Below are positions 1 through 11,655 of a DNA stretch of 64,000 nucleotides, one piece after another. The stretch covers positions 139,089 through 203,088 of the forward strand of contig CAJHNH020007523.1 of NCBI GenBank assembly GCA_905116865.2, written 5' to 3'. The notes beneath the pieces are model-generated. The model searched no databases. It saw only the letters and a list, made by a program, of their open reading frames with translations, and was not told where the DNA came from. The stretch comes from Candidula unifasciata. Lineage: Eukaryota > Mollusca > Gastropoda > Stylommatophora > Geomitridae. Position 1 is the first letter of the stretch. Every line of letters begins with the position of its first letter. Made by a program: the position numbers and the translations under genes.

Positions 1-104
1 TAATAAAGAAACCCCAGAGATTTTGAAAGAGGTGAGGGCTCGAAGACAATTTACTTCAGACATCAGCCAGAGGCCGTTATCGTTTTGGTTATGTTATAAG
101 AAGA

Positions 105-360
105 GCAGGCGCCGCCGAGTTGTAGCGGTTGAGCGCTTGCCTATGGATGAGAAAGTCGTGTGTTCAGGTCCTGTCGGAGCGATATTTTTTTTTTTTTTAA
201 TATGACTTTGGCTCCCAGGTCCACCCAGCCTTAAATGAGTACCAGGCAAAGTTCTATGAAGTAAAAAAAATCATGTATGATGTTGATCAAATCACCCACC
301 GAGTTCTGATTGGTCTATAGAATATAAGTTTAGCCCTATATGCTATAGTGAAGGCTTTTA
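105..360 (+). mobile_element. SINE-2 copy
   Basis: tRNA-like head (CGCCGAGTTGTAGCGGTTGA) followed by the SINE-2 body: GACTTTGGCTCCCAGGTCCA, ATCACCCACC, GGTCTATAGAATATAAG, TTTAGCCCTATATGC. Confidence 0.75.
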
Positions 361-479
361 TTATAACAAGGAAACTGGAATATGTTGTGATCACTGGGAA
401 GATATGTGGAAATTTAAAAAAAAAAAAAGAGACAAAGGAAGGCAACGCGAGAGATTCTTGACTGCTTTCTGTCATGACA

Positions 480-600
480 TAAAAGGCGTGTCAGCCCACG
501 AAATGATTCATGCTGTTGAAGATCGTTGTTTGTGGAAAGGCATGATCGTCCACGCCAGTAGGCAAGGAACTTGATAATGATGATTATGATGATGATAATG
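480..600 (+). mobile_element. Possible LINE 3' tip with (GAT)n tail
   Basis: Reads AVEDRCLWKGMIVHASRQGT followed by stops and GATGATTATGATGATGATAA. The pattern -DR-W- then a GAT tail resembles RTE ends elsewhere in the window. Confidence 0.35.
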
Positions 601-642
601 ATGATGCCGATACATGCAAATGTTGTGTGTGTGAGTTTGTGA

Positions 643-647
<5 letters not shown>

Positions 648-692
<45 letters not shown>
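648..692. repeat. (GT)n microsatellite
   Basis: ATATATATGTGTGTG run followed by GCGCGCGTGTG. Confidence 0.95.
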
Positions 693-701
<9 letters not shown>

Positions 702-744
702 CGATCCTTCTGGTGCGAGTGCGTCTGTGGAAACTGATAGTGTA

Positions 745-925
745 TGCGCGAGAGGTCGGCGTTAGCGGTTTAGGCGTTGCGAACCCGCTTTGTAAAGCCA
801 GGGTGCCGGGTTCGATCCCAGCTGCGGTCTTGAGTTGGTTTCGACAGTGGTACCAAGAGCTCACCGTTCAGGGAGGAATGGCAAACTTTTGAACGTAAAA
901 ATTGCCTAGAAAAACCACAACAGTT
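745..925 (+). mobile_element. SINE-3 copy
   Basis: Head with GGCGTTAGCGGTTTAGGCGT and B-box-like GGGTTCGATCCC; body GGTTTCGACAGTGGTACCAA, GAACGTAAAAATTGCCTAGA. Confidence 0.75.
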
Positions 926-946
926 TAAAAAAACTAACTTTCATTG

Positions 947-990
947 CGAGAGAGAGAGAGGGGGGGGGGGGGAGGGAGGAAGAGAGACAG
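947..990. repeat. GA/G-rich simple repeat
   Basis: GAGAGAGAGAG then 11-12 G and GGAGGGAGGAAGAGAGA. Confidence 0.9.
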
Positions 991-1276
991 CAAGAAAGAC
1001 AGCGTGTATGAGTGATAGATAACCATAGAGAGAATGATTACTGATTTGGAAATATACTTCATAGCACAACAGACATTTCCATAGGTACTCTGTCTCCCGC
1101 AGCAAATTCCACAATGTGTAGATGCTCACTATTTCAAGCACACTGGTTGAACTCACATCGTACTCGTCCTCTCAAGCGTCCTGTCTTGCCAGATCCACAC
1201 TTAGTTCTAAAGTCACACATCCTTACACGCGCTGTTTCATCTAATCTAACATCGTATCCTCCATTGATATTCGTAG

Positions 1277-2700
1277 GAGATGGTAAGAGATGGTAAGAGT
1301 TCACAAGAGATGGCAAGAGATGGTAAAAGATGGTAAGAGATAGTAAGAGATGGAAAGAGATGGTAAGAGATGGCAAGAGAGGGTAAGAGATGGCAAGAGA
1401 TGGTAAGAGATGGCAAGAGATGGTAAGAGGGGGTAAGAGATGGTAAGAGATGGCAAGAGATGGTACGAGATGGTAAGAGAGGGTAAGAGAGGGTAAGAGA
1501 TGGTAAGAGATGGCAAGAGATGGTAACAGATGGCAAGAGATAGTAAGAGATGGTAAGAGATGGTAAGAGATGGTAAGAGAGGGCAAGAGATGGTGAAAGA
1601 TGGTAAGAGAGGGTAAGAGATGGTAAGAGATGGTAAGAGAGGGCAAGAGATGGTAAGAGATGGTAAGAGATGGCAAGAGATGGTAAGAGATGGTAAGAGA
1701 GGGTAAGAGATGGTAAGAGATGGTAAGAGATGGTAAGAGATGGTAAGAGATGGTAAGAGATTGCAAGAGATGGTAAGAGATGGTAAGAGATGGTGAGAGC
1801 TGGTAAGAGAGGGTAAGAGATGGTAAGAGATGGCAAAAGAGGGTAAGAGATGGTAAGAGATGGTAAGAGATGGTAAGAGAGGGTAAGTGATGGCAAGAGA
1901 TGGTAAGAGATGGCAAGAGATGGCAAGAGAGTGTAAGAGATGGCAAGAGATGGTAAGAGAACGAAAGAGATGGTTAGAGATGGTAAGAGAAGGTAAGAGA
2001 TGGTTAGAGATGGTAAGAGATGGTAAGAGAGGGTAAGAGATGGTAAGAGATGGCAAGAGATGGCAAGAGAGGGTAAGAGATGGTAAGAGATGGTAAGAGA
2101 TGGTAAGAGATGGTAAGAGATAGTAAGAGAGGGTAAGAGAGGGTAAGAATTGATAAGAGAGGGTAAGAGATGGTAAGAGAGGGTAAGAGATGGCAAGAGA
2201 GGGTAAGAGATGGCAAGAGACGGTAAGCAATGGTAAGAGAGGGTAAGAGATGGTAAGAGATGGCAAGAGAGGATAAGAGATGGTAAGAGATGGTAAGAGA
2301 GGGTAAGAGAGGGTAAGAGATGGCAAGAGAGGGTAAGAGATGGCAAGAGAGGGTAAGAGATGGCAAGAGAGGGTAAGAGATGGCAAGAGAAGGTAAGAGA
2401 TGGTAAGACTTGGCAAGATAGGGTAAGAGATGGCAAGAGATGGTAAGAGATGGCAAGAGAGGGTAAGAGATAGTAAAAGATGTTAAGAGATGGCAAGAGA
2501 GGGTAAGAGAGGGTAAGAGATGGTAAGAGATGGTAAGAGAGGGTAAGAGATGGTAAGAGATGTCAAGAGATTGTAAGAGATGGTAAGAGATCGCAAGAAA
2601 TGGCAAGAGATGGTAAAAGATGGTAAGAGATTGTAGGAGATGAAGATGGTAAGAGATAGTAAGAGATGACCAGAGATGGTAAGAGATGGAATGATATTGT
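1277..2700. repeat. 10-bp minisatellite, about 140 copies
   Basis: Unit GAGATGGTAA with common variants GAGATGGCAA and GAGAGGGTAA. All frames on the minus strand stay open for hundreds of codons because the unit lacks stops there; the resulting LLPSLTISYH-type products are not genes. Confidence 0.98.
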
Positions 2701-2739
2701 TAGGAGATGTGTGAAAGGCTGAGTCATCTTCTTCCTCTC

Positions 2740-2990
2740 AGCGGGTCACCAGCTGTGAGCGCCAGCGGTAGGTTCTGGTTGTTTGTCGACTTCTGGACTT
2801 CATTCTTTTTCTACAACCTGAGTTGTGCGTGCACATCCGTTTTGAAGATCTGATTTTTATGCATATGCATACTCTTGGTTCCTCGCCTCTGGCTCCGACT
2901 TTAACAAAAGTCTATATAATTATTCGACTCTTACGACATGCTTTTTATAGGACATTGGTCTGTTCACCCCTACCCCTTCCCCACCTATAA
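2740..2990 (-). mobile_element. SINE-1 copy, diverged
   Basis: Complement of the SINE-1 blocks: GTTTGTCGACTTCTGGACTT, GCGTGCACATCCGTTTTGAA, GGTTCCTCGCCTCTGG, TCGACTCTTACGACATGCTT. Confidence 0.65.
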
Positions 2991-3009
2991 AGAAAATGGT
3001 TAGTTAAGT

Positions 3010-3360
3010 TGAGTTGAGTCAAGAATTGACCTCACATCACTCAGGCGTTTCTACACGTGCTCCGTCCCCATCCTTAGCAGCCAGCGCAGAGTTCCAATAC
3101 TAATGGTGTCAGGAGTAGTCTGGCTGTATGTCCGTCTTGCCTTTCATCTGAGCGTAGTGTGCCGGCCGAACCCTCTGGTCACACCTAGGTCTATCATTCT
3201 CTCCAACCCATAATAAAATAGTTTCTTTAGTGACTTTGTTACGTGTTCCCATACGGCTCTGACCACATCTGCCTTGTCATGTATCAATTCACCACCCAGC
3301 GGTGCAGATCCAGCCAATCTGCCTGCCTGTTCATTCCCCACCACGCCCACGAATGGCATG
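3010..3360 (-). mobile_element. RNH-LINE 3' end (RNase H C-terminus)
   Basis: Reads GVVGNEQAGRLAGSAPLGGE, the RNase H C-terminal block (NEQADRLAG), then LWEHVTKS, GLERM and the tail. 5'-truncated copy of a family seen more than ten times here. Confidence 0.75.
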
Positions 3361-3756
3361 GGAAAAAAGATCTAATGTATGCTCACTACTACCCGTGACC
3401 TAGCGAGTGAAGCTTGCCACTCTGCGCGAGAAAATGGTAATAACAATGATAGTCGGTGCTCTTTTATTTAGAAGAGCTAGATTTCCCATTAACGAAAAGA
3501 GAATGGATAAACAATAAAAAGTCAATCAAGAGGCCTGTTTACATTAACATATTTCTTTAATCGTCGTAATATTGATGGGATAGTGACCAACCCATTTTGT
3601 GGCGAATATCGTAATTGTTGACTAATTAACAGAACATACAACGTTTGCTTGGCACTTTTGTGGCCGTTCTTAGATATCTCCAAAGCTCAAAGGATGATAA
3701 TCAACATGGAAATGAATTGAAGTGAGTCGTACGTTTAACATACACATTATCTAGAA
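3361..3756. other. No recognised feature
   Basis: AT-rich, stop-rich in all frames. Between an RNH-LINE end and a MITE. Confidence 0.5.
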
Positions 3757-3925
3757 CAGCGGCTCTCAACATCTGGATCGCGACCCTTTATTGGATCGAA
3801 CGACCCTTTCACAGGGGTCGACAAAGACTATAGCAAAACACATATTCATTGAAGTTAAGAAGTAGCAATGAAAATAACTGTATGGCTGTGGGGTCGCCAC
3901 AACATGAGGAACTGTATTAAAGGAT
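3757..3925. mobile_element. hAT-like MITE ('CAGCGGTTCTCAACC' family), one end lost
   Basis: Begins CAGCGGCTCTCAACATCTGG; internal ACGACCCTTTCACAGGGGTC, ATATTCATTGAAGTTAAGAA, GAGGAACTGTATTAAAGG. The second terminal inverted repeat is missing. Confidence 0.65.
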
Positions 3926-4002
3926 CTACTGATCAAAAACATGTCTAACTGTTTGTTGGGTGTAGATAATGAAGTTGGTACACCACAATATAAAATATTT
4001 TG

Positions 4003-4009
<7 letters not shown>

Positions 4010-4078
<69 letters not shown>
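4010..4078. repeat. (TA)n microsatellite
   Basis: Uninterrupted TA for about 68 bases. Confidence 0.98.
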
Positions 4079-4080
<2 letters not shown>

Positions 4081-4358
4081 AACATTTTATTTGTGTTGTA
4101 TAGCAAACTATACACAGGCAAGAAATATTAAAAAATTGAAAAAATAAATATACATTGGTAAAAAGATTGCGGAAGGGGAAAAAACTACGATCAACTTGAA
4201 AATTGTACAGAGAAATCAGTCGATAAATTGACTTTAAAATCAAAGGTACACAAGCTGGTAGTAGGGATCTGTTGCCTTGAAGTTCCTGCGAGCACCTGGC
4301 CACTCAGCGCAGCATATAGTTGCTACACAAGAATATAATAAAATTTGAAATAAACGAA

Positions 4359-4359
<1 letters not shown>

Positions 4360-4446
<87 letters not shown>

Positions 4447-4451
4447 GTCTA

Positions 4452-4533
<82 letters not shown>

Positions 4534-4834
4534 CGTCCGTCCGTCCGTCCGTCCGTCCGTCCGTCCGTCCGTCCGTCCGTCCGTCCGTCCGTCCGTCCGT
4601 CCGCCCGCCCGCCCGCCCGCCCGCCCGCCCGCCCGCCCGCCCGCCCGCCCGCCCGCCCGCCCGCCCCGCCCGCCCGCCCGCCCGCCCGCCCGCCCGCCCG
4701 CCCGCCCGCCCGCCCGCCCGCCCGCCCGCCCGCCCCCCGCCCGCCCGCCCGCCCGCCCGCCCGTCCGTCCGTCCGTCCGTCCGTCCGTCCGTCCGTCCGT
4801 CCGTCCGTCCGTCCGTCCGTCCGTCCGTCCGTCC

Positions 4835-4933
<99 letters not shown>

Positions 4934-5000
4934 CGTCCGTCCGTCCGTCCGTCCGTCCGTCTGTCCGTCTGTCCGTCTGTCTGTCTGTCTGTCTGTCTTT
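4360..5000. repeat. Zoned tetranucleotide array (CTAT/CTGT/CCGT/CCGC)
   Basis: Homogeneous zones in order: CTAT to about 4445, CTGT to about 4527, CCGT to about 4600, CCGC to about 4760, CCGT to about 4835, CTGT to about 4927, CCGT to about 4960, then mixed. Neighbouring zones differ by one transition. Two small phase slips are in the CCGC zone. Confidence 0.98.
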
Positions 5001-5239
5001 TTTAATATCTGTTTCTCTTTATATCTGTGTATCAGTATGTTTCTATGTATCTATTTGTCTAGCCTTTAATCTAGCTAACTAACTATCTGTATGTCTGCCT
5101 GTTTGTATACTGTCTCTCTGCACGTTTGATTGTCTGTCGATGAGTTTTAGTTTAATTAAATCACTGTCACCGTGGTTGAAGAAAGTGACATAATCCTAAT
5201 GGACCAAAGCTTCAATAATAGCAAGGCCAAAGTTATGGT

Positions 5240-5605
5240 TCATACAACGGATCAACATCATGGCACACGGGTAGTAACCCATAAGTGTTCCGTTCTACTT
5301 CTAACTCAAGTCTCAGTCCCAAGAATCTCAGCGCAGTTCACGGACTCCGTTGCACAGGCAAAATACTTTGGGTCGGCTTTTAACTCCAAATTTTGCCCTG
5401 ACAGCGCCGTTAGGCTACTCTTTCCGATTTCCAGCTGCCAAGGGATTTTTTTTAAGCGTGCGCGACAATACACACGGGCGTCTGATCTTACTACCAAGAG
5501 ACCAAGAGAATTATTAGAAGTCAACGTCAAAAAATCCCACCCTTCACCAGAGCTTGAATCCGGGACCCCAAGCACTCGAGGCGGACACCATACCTTATGA
5601 CCAGC
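5240..5605 (-). mobile_element. SINE-4 copy
   Basis: GGATCAACATCATGGCACAC, TTCTAACTCAAGTCTCAGTC, TTTCCGATTTCCAGCTGCCA, GCTTGAATCCGGGACCCCAA (head complement). About 365 bp. Confidence 0.75.
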
Positions 5606-5640
5606 CCCCCCCCCCCCCCCCCCCCCCCACCCCCCCCCCA
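5605..5640. repeat. Poly-C run
   Basis: About 33 C with one A interruption. Confidence 0.95.
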
Positions 5641-5764
5641 ATTAATATAATGTAATGTAACGGTAAAATCAAAGAAAAGAACTGTGAATAAATGTGTATT
5701 TAAAAATAGTGGTATTGTTCTGGGGACAGGATGCAGAAGATATATCACGGAGCTAAAGAATTAA

Positions 5765-6085
5765 ATGTTGAATGTTGAATTAGGAATCGACATCACAGCA
5801 CCCAAGACACTCCCATAAGTGTTCCTGTCCCCATCTTCAGCAGCAAGCGAAGAGTTCCAATTGCGTCTCATCCTTCCACTGAATTGTAAGCGGCAGCCAG
5901 ATCCCCTGGTAACTCCTCGCAGCGCGATTCTCCTCAGACCGTAATGATCTATCTGCGCCTCCGCAATGTTTACTCGTTCCCAAAGGGCCCTAACAATATC
6001 TAGCTTGTCATACATCATTTCACCCCCAAGTGGCCCAGAGCCGGCCAGTCAATCTGCCTGCTCATTTCCCAACACACCGAAATAC
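5765..6085 (-). mobile_element. RNH-LINE 3' end
   Basis: Reads MMYDKLDIVRALWERVNIAE, GLRRIALRGVTRGSGC, with GNEQAD-like sequence at its start near 6060. It ends in the ACATTCAACATTTAA-type terminus shared by the family. Confidence 0.75.
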
Positions 6086-6202
6086 CTGGAGAAAATATCC
6101 AAAGAATACTAACTACCCGGGACCTCTGAAGTGATGCTTGCTGCTCTGCAGTTCCTCATACTGTGGCGACCCACAAACGTACAGTTATTTTCCTTACTCT
6201 AC

Positions 6203-6275
6203 ACACACACGCACGCGCGCGCGCACACGCACACACACTCTCACACACACTCTCACACACACTCTCACACACACC
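6203..6275. repeat. (CA)n/(ACACTCTC)n repeat
   Basis: ACACACACGCACGCGCGCG then three ACACACTCTC units. Confidence 0.95.
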
Positions 6276-6914
6276 TCGGGTGTTACACTCCAGGGAGCAT
6301 TGGACGCGGGGTTCCATATTATAGAAAGTCCGTCTCAGTACTTCAGGTGTCACTGCTTGGATTGTCGTACCTCCTATGATGGCATCCCACTTAGCATTAA
6401 CGATGCTATATCTCTATTAGTGTCCGAGTTATTGAAGAAATACTGGGTTGTCCCCGAATGAAACACCCGTACAAATCTACAAAATGCTTTGGAGCAGCCG
6501 AGAGGAGACCGCCATACTCACTTATTCCAACCCGTAGCGGGACATGCTGGCTTGGAACACTCTTGCGGGCAGTGAAGGCAGCACTCACTGCTTTTCCTAG
6601 AGTGCTCACTCTCCACGGGACAAACAACTTCGGCGCCGTAACGATACTTGGAATTGCAGCGCTCTGGGTCCCCTTGGCAACGACCTTGACCTGCAGACGA
6701 AAACCCCGTCAGGGCGATTCAGAAATGGCACCCAATTATGGAATCTCCGTTAAAACTGGCATTGCTGCTTTTTTTAACCACTTACTGCGGTGTACACAGG
6801 GGGTCTTTAAGCCTGTAGCCGCATTGCAAGTACTGTCGCCGCGTACTATGCAGGTTAAAATTTTATTTCTACCCCCCGATAGACAACAACAACAACAAAT
6901 CCAGTCTTCGTCAT

Positions 6915-7155
6915 ACAAATCGTCCTCATCATCATCATGTGCCTTGCCAACTGGCTTAGGCGCTCGTGCAATTCCACAGATCGCGATCCCTGGTTGCCTG
7001 AAACAGTTCTCTTGATGATATCCCTCCATGCCATCGTTTTAGCCCATCCAGCATCATCTCTCTTGGTCTGCCTCTACCCCTTTTTCCACTGATCTTCACA
7101 GTTGTCACCATGTTTTCTAATGTCTCTCTTCTAATTACGTAGCCAAAGAACAGTA
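6915..7155 (-). mobile_element. RTE-type LINE C-terminal end
   Basis: Minus strand gives ENMVTTVKISGKRGRGRPRE, MMLDGLKRWHGGISSRELFQ and ATRDRDLWNCTSA. Ends in a (GAT/GAC)n tail. Confidence 0.65.
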
Positions 7156-7464
7156 TTTGTCTCTTCTTATTGTTGTATATAGAGATCTACTTTTATTAGT
7201 TTCTTTCAAGCAATCGTTGTTAATTACTTTGGCTGTCCAGTGTATAAAAATACAAATAATGCATTCATTAAATAATAAACTTACCGCAGGCCTTACTTTG
7301 ACGGGGATTCTAATGTTGTCATGTCTGCATTTTTGCGGACACGTCCTCGTTTCGTGAAAAATATGGGCGTCCACAAATAATTTTGGATATTCGTTGATGC
7401 GATCGTAATTTGACAAGCTAAGGCAAAAGTAGCACTCTGTGTGGTTCTTTTTAAAGTCCGTGCT

Positions 7465-7680
7465 GTGTGGCGTTGGTAGTCATGTCTATTCACAACCTTC
7501 TGTCTCAGGAACTTTCACTCAACTCTGGCACAGATTAACTTCCATGGCATGATGTCAGACTGCCAATCATTTTTTCTCTTGGTCTCCCTCTCTGCCTCTC
7601 CTTCCCTCCAACTTTCCTACTGTAACGGTTTACTCCAGTTGACTTCTGTTCATCATATGACCAAAGAATGCAGATTGTGT
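7465..7680 (-). mobile_element. RTE-type LINE C-terminal end, 'RRRKLE' family
   Basis: Complement of the segment MRRRKLECMVTVGKLEGR...WHG read cleanly at 12060-12430, with substitutions. Confidence 0.6.
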
Positions 7681-7904
7681 AGTAACAAAGGATTATCCCT
7701 GTTTTGACAGGAGCCTGTCTAGATTTGACCTAGCTTTGTCCCTGTTTGACAAGAGATTGTCTCGATTTGACAGGAATTGTCCTACTTAATATGGATTGTC
7801 CTGGGGTAGAAACAGCTGTCCCGGTAAGTTTCAAATTATGTCACAGTTTCAAGTGTAAAGACACTCGGGGATACTGTAGGGGTCTTGCCGTGTATTCAAA
7901 TTTG

Positions 7905-8165
7905 TGGGCATGGGGGATTTCGCCATATACTCTAAGGCGGTGTGTGGGATTTCGCCATATACATACTCTAAGGGGGCGTAGGGGATTTTGCCATATACTC
8001 TAAGGGTGTGTGTGGGATTTTGCCGTATACTCTAAGGGGGCGTGGGGGATTTTGCCATATACTCTAAGGGGGCGTGTGGGATTTTGCCATATACTCTAAG
8101 GGGGCGTGGGGGATTTTGCCATATACTCTAAGGGGGCGTGGGGGAGATTTTGCTATGTATTCAAA
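7905..8165. repeat. About 33-bp tandem repeat, 7-8 copies
   Basis: Unit GGGGGATTTTGCCATATACT CTAAGGGGGCGT. Variants are GTGTGGG and TTTCGCC. Confidence 0.92.
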
Positions 8166-8334
8166 GGGGGGAAAGGGGGTGGCGGACGACGACCTGAAAA
8201 AAAGGAGACAACTGGGCTTGAGAAAGAGAGATTCTGAAACCCGCCTTGAAGACAGCGAAGTTCTATAAACGACCTACTGATTGTTGATGATGATGTTGGT
8301 GTGGTGGTGGTGGTGGTGGTGATTTCCTACTACA

Positions 8335-8545
8335 TTAGGACCGTGGTGGCGTAGTAACTAACCCATCCTTGCAGGTTCGAAGGTCTATGGTTTAGAGCCG
8401 CATCTAGGCAGATTTGTTTTCTCAAAATTAGTTTTGGTTCTCGGGTAGACACAGCTTGAAATGGGTACCAGGCTAAGTCGATGTAACAGCAGTTACAACA
8501 TCAGCCTTTGCACACACAATATCGCATAAGACATCACCGTTTTCG
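8335..8545 (+). mobile_element. SINE-2-like copy, diverged
   Basis: Head GACCGTGGTGGCGTAGTAAC with B-box-like GGTTCGAAGGT, body with TTGGTTCTCGGGTAGACACA and AAATGGGTACCAGG. Confidence 0.6.
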
Positions 8546-8934
8546 TGGTAACCACAGCCGTCTCCATCTTCGGCCGTTTGGCTGTTCCGGTCAGCTGTAA
8601 AACGTAGGCCAACAAAAAGTTTGTAGTTTTTCTGAGTGAAGTATTAGGGGCCCAGCGATTTGTTTACGTGCAAGATGGAAACAGACGGTTTGCAGTTTTA
8701 CCAATTTCCAGTTGACAACAAAAGGGTGTAACCACACTGTACCTTCGCATCGAGACTGGTGAATATTTTGTCTCCAGGGCTCATAAACAGGCCATCGAAT
8801 TTCGGGCTTGGGTGGACAGCCGCACAATCGTGGGTCGTCAATGATGGTCAGCGGTTTTTGCTGGAGAAAACCAACCAGTGATTAAAAAATAAATGACAGT
8901 TTTTACGCTAGTGGCGGATTGAGCATGCGATTTA

Positions 8935-9230
8935 AAAGGCAGTGAACCCTTTTCTACATCTTTACAAGTCTTGGGCATATAGGGCTAGACCGATATTTTA
9001 TAGAACAATGGATACTCAGTGTGGTATGGGGTCAACATCACGCTGGTCGCCTTTACTTCCAAGGACTCTACCCTGCACCCAATTAGGGCTCGGTCGATCT
9101 TGGGGTGGGGAGGGGGGGGGGACAAGATCCTTTTTTTTTTTGTAAAGTCCAGCTTCGTTCTGGACCTGAACCTACAAACTTGGGATCCACGGGCGAGAGG
9201 CTAGCCCCTACACCACAACAACTCCCGAAA
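8935..9230 (-). mobile_element. SINE-2 copy
   Basis: Complement shows AAGGACCCTTTTCC-type end, CATATAGGGCTAGACCGATA, GTCGCCTTTACTTCC and a tRNA-like head near 9190-9230 (complement of CGAGAGGCTAGCCCCTACAC). Confidence 0.75.
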
Positions 9231-9308
9231 GAAAAGAGTTTATGATATCTGTAGGTACTTATGCTTCCAATCATAGTAATCCAGATTGGGTGTCTTAGAA
9301 TTAATGAA

Positions 9309-9600
9309 TTTTCCGTGTGGGTTCCAGGGCCCTGTTGTGGGGAAAACAAGAATAGACCCACTGCCTCTCCAACAAGCATGTCGTAGGAGTCGCCTAACGG
9401 GGTAGTTTCCTAAGAAGTCGAAGTGCATTTGCCTGAGAGGCAAGGAACCAGTAATCTGCATATAAGTAAGTCACATCTGTTAGACGGATGTGCAGGCAAC
9501 ACTCAGGCTCTGGAACAAGACTATACAATCCAGAAGTGGACAAACAGCCAGAACTTTCTGCCGGAGTTTACAGCCGGTGTACGCAAAGAAGAAGAATGAA
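9309..9600 (+). mobile_element. SINE-1 copy, full length
   Basis: Starts CGTGTGGGTTCCAGGGCCCT; then AACAAGAATAGACCCACTGC, CATGTCGTAGGAGTCGCC, TGCCTGAGAGGCAAGGAACC, GAACTTTCTGCCGGAGTTTA; ends AAAGAAGAAGAATG. Reference copy for the family. Confidence 0.8.
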
Positions 9601-10039
9601 TGGATGAATGAATAAATCACATGTTGGCGTCATTGCTCTCGGGAAATTCCCACGACTGCTCCGTCACCTTGCTCAGCGAGCTTCCATCTTGGTGGTGCCA
9701 GCTGCAACCTGATTAAACATTTCCTGTTGTTGCTTATTTTCCCTGTCACTAGAAAATCGTCCACACCCTCTTCCAATGGGAATCAGTCTCTCCAGTTATG
9801 GCTGCTCTTTCTGTTTTGCTACATTGTCTGTTTGATCAAAGAGAGTCACAGAAGAAGGCTTATCGTTTTAAGTCAAGGCAATAGCAGCTGTTGCACTTTC
9901 CTCTATGTGTAGACTTAGAGAATATAGTTGCGTCGCCCAGCAACTGAGTTAAGTGCATGGCGCAAAACTGTGAGTTCGGATTTGGTGTGGAAAGCTTTTG
10001 GACCGTGCCTAAGATTGAGAAAACGGTGAGTGGCCTGTT
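9601..10039. other. No recognised feature
   Basis: Only short frames; no repeat match within the window found by eye. Confidence 0.45.
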
Positions 10040-10300
10040 GCCAGAGACATGGTTATGCCTTATACGAATAATTGCGTGTGCAGTACTGATCTGGTGTTTA
10101 CTGGTGCTTCCATCAATGGTGAGCTGCATTTCAAGTTTCGGGCTGTTTGTTTTGTCACCGAGGGCCACCTTGTGCATTTAATGCGTGTGTATGCTGTGTA
10201 CTTTGCTGAAACTGCAGTCCGTGTCGTTTTTTGTTTTTGTTTTAAAGGGACATTGATGGACATTCTGTGTGGTTTTCGTTGGCACAGAGCACTTATATGG
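10040..10300 (+). mobile_element. Unclassified interspersed repeat, copy 1
   Basis: Matches the complement of 19195-19440 in several blocks: GAGCTGCATTTCAAG, TTTAATGCGTGTGTATGCTG, CTGAAACTGCAGTC, GATGGACATTCTGTGTGGTT. Confidence 0.6.
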
Positions 10301-10394
10301 ATACCCATTTGCTACAAAGCTAGAACTTCAGTTTATCTGTTTACAGTTTACCCACAACAGTGGCTGCAATCACTGTTTCCTTTTAAAGTCCATG

Positions 10395-10790
10395 CCGTGG
10401 GGCGTTGGTAGTCATGTCTATCCACAACCTCCTGTCTCGTGTACTTTCAATCAACTCTTACACAGATGATCCTCCATGCCATGATGTCGAACTGTCCAGC
10501 GTCTTTTCTCTCCGTCTTCCTCTGCCTCTCTTCCCCTCTAACTTTCCCACTGTCACCATACACTCCAGTTTTCTCCATCGCATGACATAACCAAACAATT
10601 TAAGATTGTCTCTTTCTAATGTGAGCAATCAGTTTTCTCCAGGAGTTAATTTCCTTCATGATATCCTCATTACTCTTTTTATCTGTCCGGGGTTTTCTCG
10701 TCTTCCATCTATAAAATCACATCTCCACAGCTTCCAAATAATTATTGCCTAATCTACCAACTGTGCATAATTCACTTCCGTTTATCAGGA
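10395..10790 (-). mobile_element. RTE-type LINE C-terminal end, 'RRRKLE' family
   Basis: Same family as 12060-12430 (complement of the CACTCCAGTTTTCTCC block and of GATGTCGAACTGTCCAGCGT); extends further upstream to the ENHIS-like segment. Confidence 0.6.
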
Positions 10791-11394
10791 TAGGATTTAT
10801 ACAGCACTACTTAGGATAATAGAAAATAAGAAGGATACTGAAGTTTCCGAAGAACAGGGAGGTAATCAGAAGTACACAGACGAGAAACCAAGAAACTTAG
10901 AAAGACCCAAGGACACACTAGACAACACACATTTAAAAGGTTTTTAATGCAAATTGTAATAGCTTGAGACCAATTCTGTCCGTATTCCATAGTTGCGGAT
11001 TCAAGCTTTATGATAGACTTGGCTAATAAAGACATCTTTTTTAGGGCGTGCCTAGCTGGTTATGGGCTTAATTTCCTTATTTCTGTAGCGAGGCGTTGTG
11101 CTCATTTTGAGGCGACAGGTTCGATTCCTGTCACGGCTTTCAGGGTTTATGTTGTCCAGTGTATCCTTCTTTGTATCAATACATCAATCAATACATTGTC
11201 TGTTTAACATAATAAGGGCAGAAGACACTGTGACTAACCTTACAAACGTTGGGCCAGCAGATACTGGCCAGAGAATCTGATGGTTTGGGAGCCTCCCTGT
11301 GGATCTCACAATGTTCGAACGCATGGTGCATCTTGGTTTGGCCAGAAATGAATCTGTAGATATTTTTTTTTAAGTTAGTTGCGTGTCCTTGACT

Positions 11395-11655
11395 GTCGGC
11401 GCCTGTGGCTTGGGGTAGGCGTTGGTGGTTTAGGCTTTGCGAACTAGCTTCGTAATGCCGGGGTGTCGGGTTCGATCCCAGCTGTGGCCGGTTTGTCTTT
11501 CGTTGGTTTCGACAGTGGTACCGAGCGCGGACCGTTCAGTGAGCAGTGGCAAACTACTGAACGTAACGTATACTTAGAAAAACAACAATAGCCACACACA
11601 CACACACACAACGCCGGGTTGGTTCTGCAACGTCCTGTACAAAATACGCAACTAA
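11395..11655 (+). mobile_element. SINE-3 copy, left arm of inverted pair
   Basis: GTCGGCGCCTGTGGCTTGGG, GGGTTCGATCCCAGCTGTGG, GTTTCGACAGTGGTACCGAG, then an (AC)n run and the GGTTGGTTCTGCAACGTCCT tail. Confidence 0.78.

Noticed and set aside
1134..2606. Long minus-strand ORFs (up to 416 codons, LLPSLTISYH repeats)
   Set aside because: They arise from a 10-bp tandem repeat that lacks stops in several frames; overlapping frames give equally long products.
4320..5069. 249-codon ORF rich in SVCL/PARP repeats
   Set aside because: Translation of a tetranucleotide microsatellite.
6458..7015. 185-codon ORF as a gene
   Set aside because: Non-repeat at its start, but its second half is antisense to an RTE-type LINE end and it has no recognisable domain.
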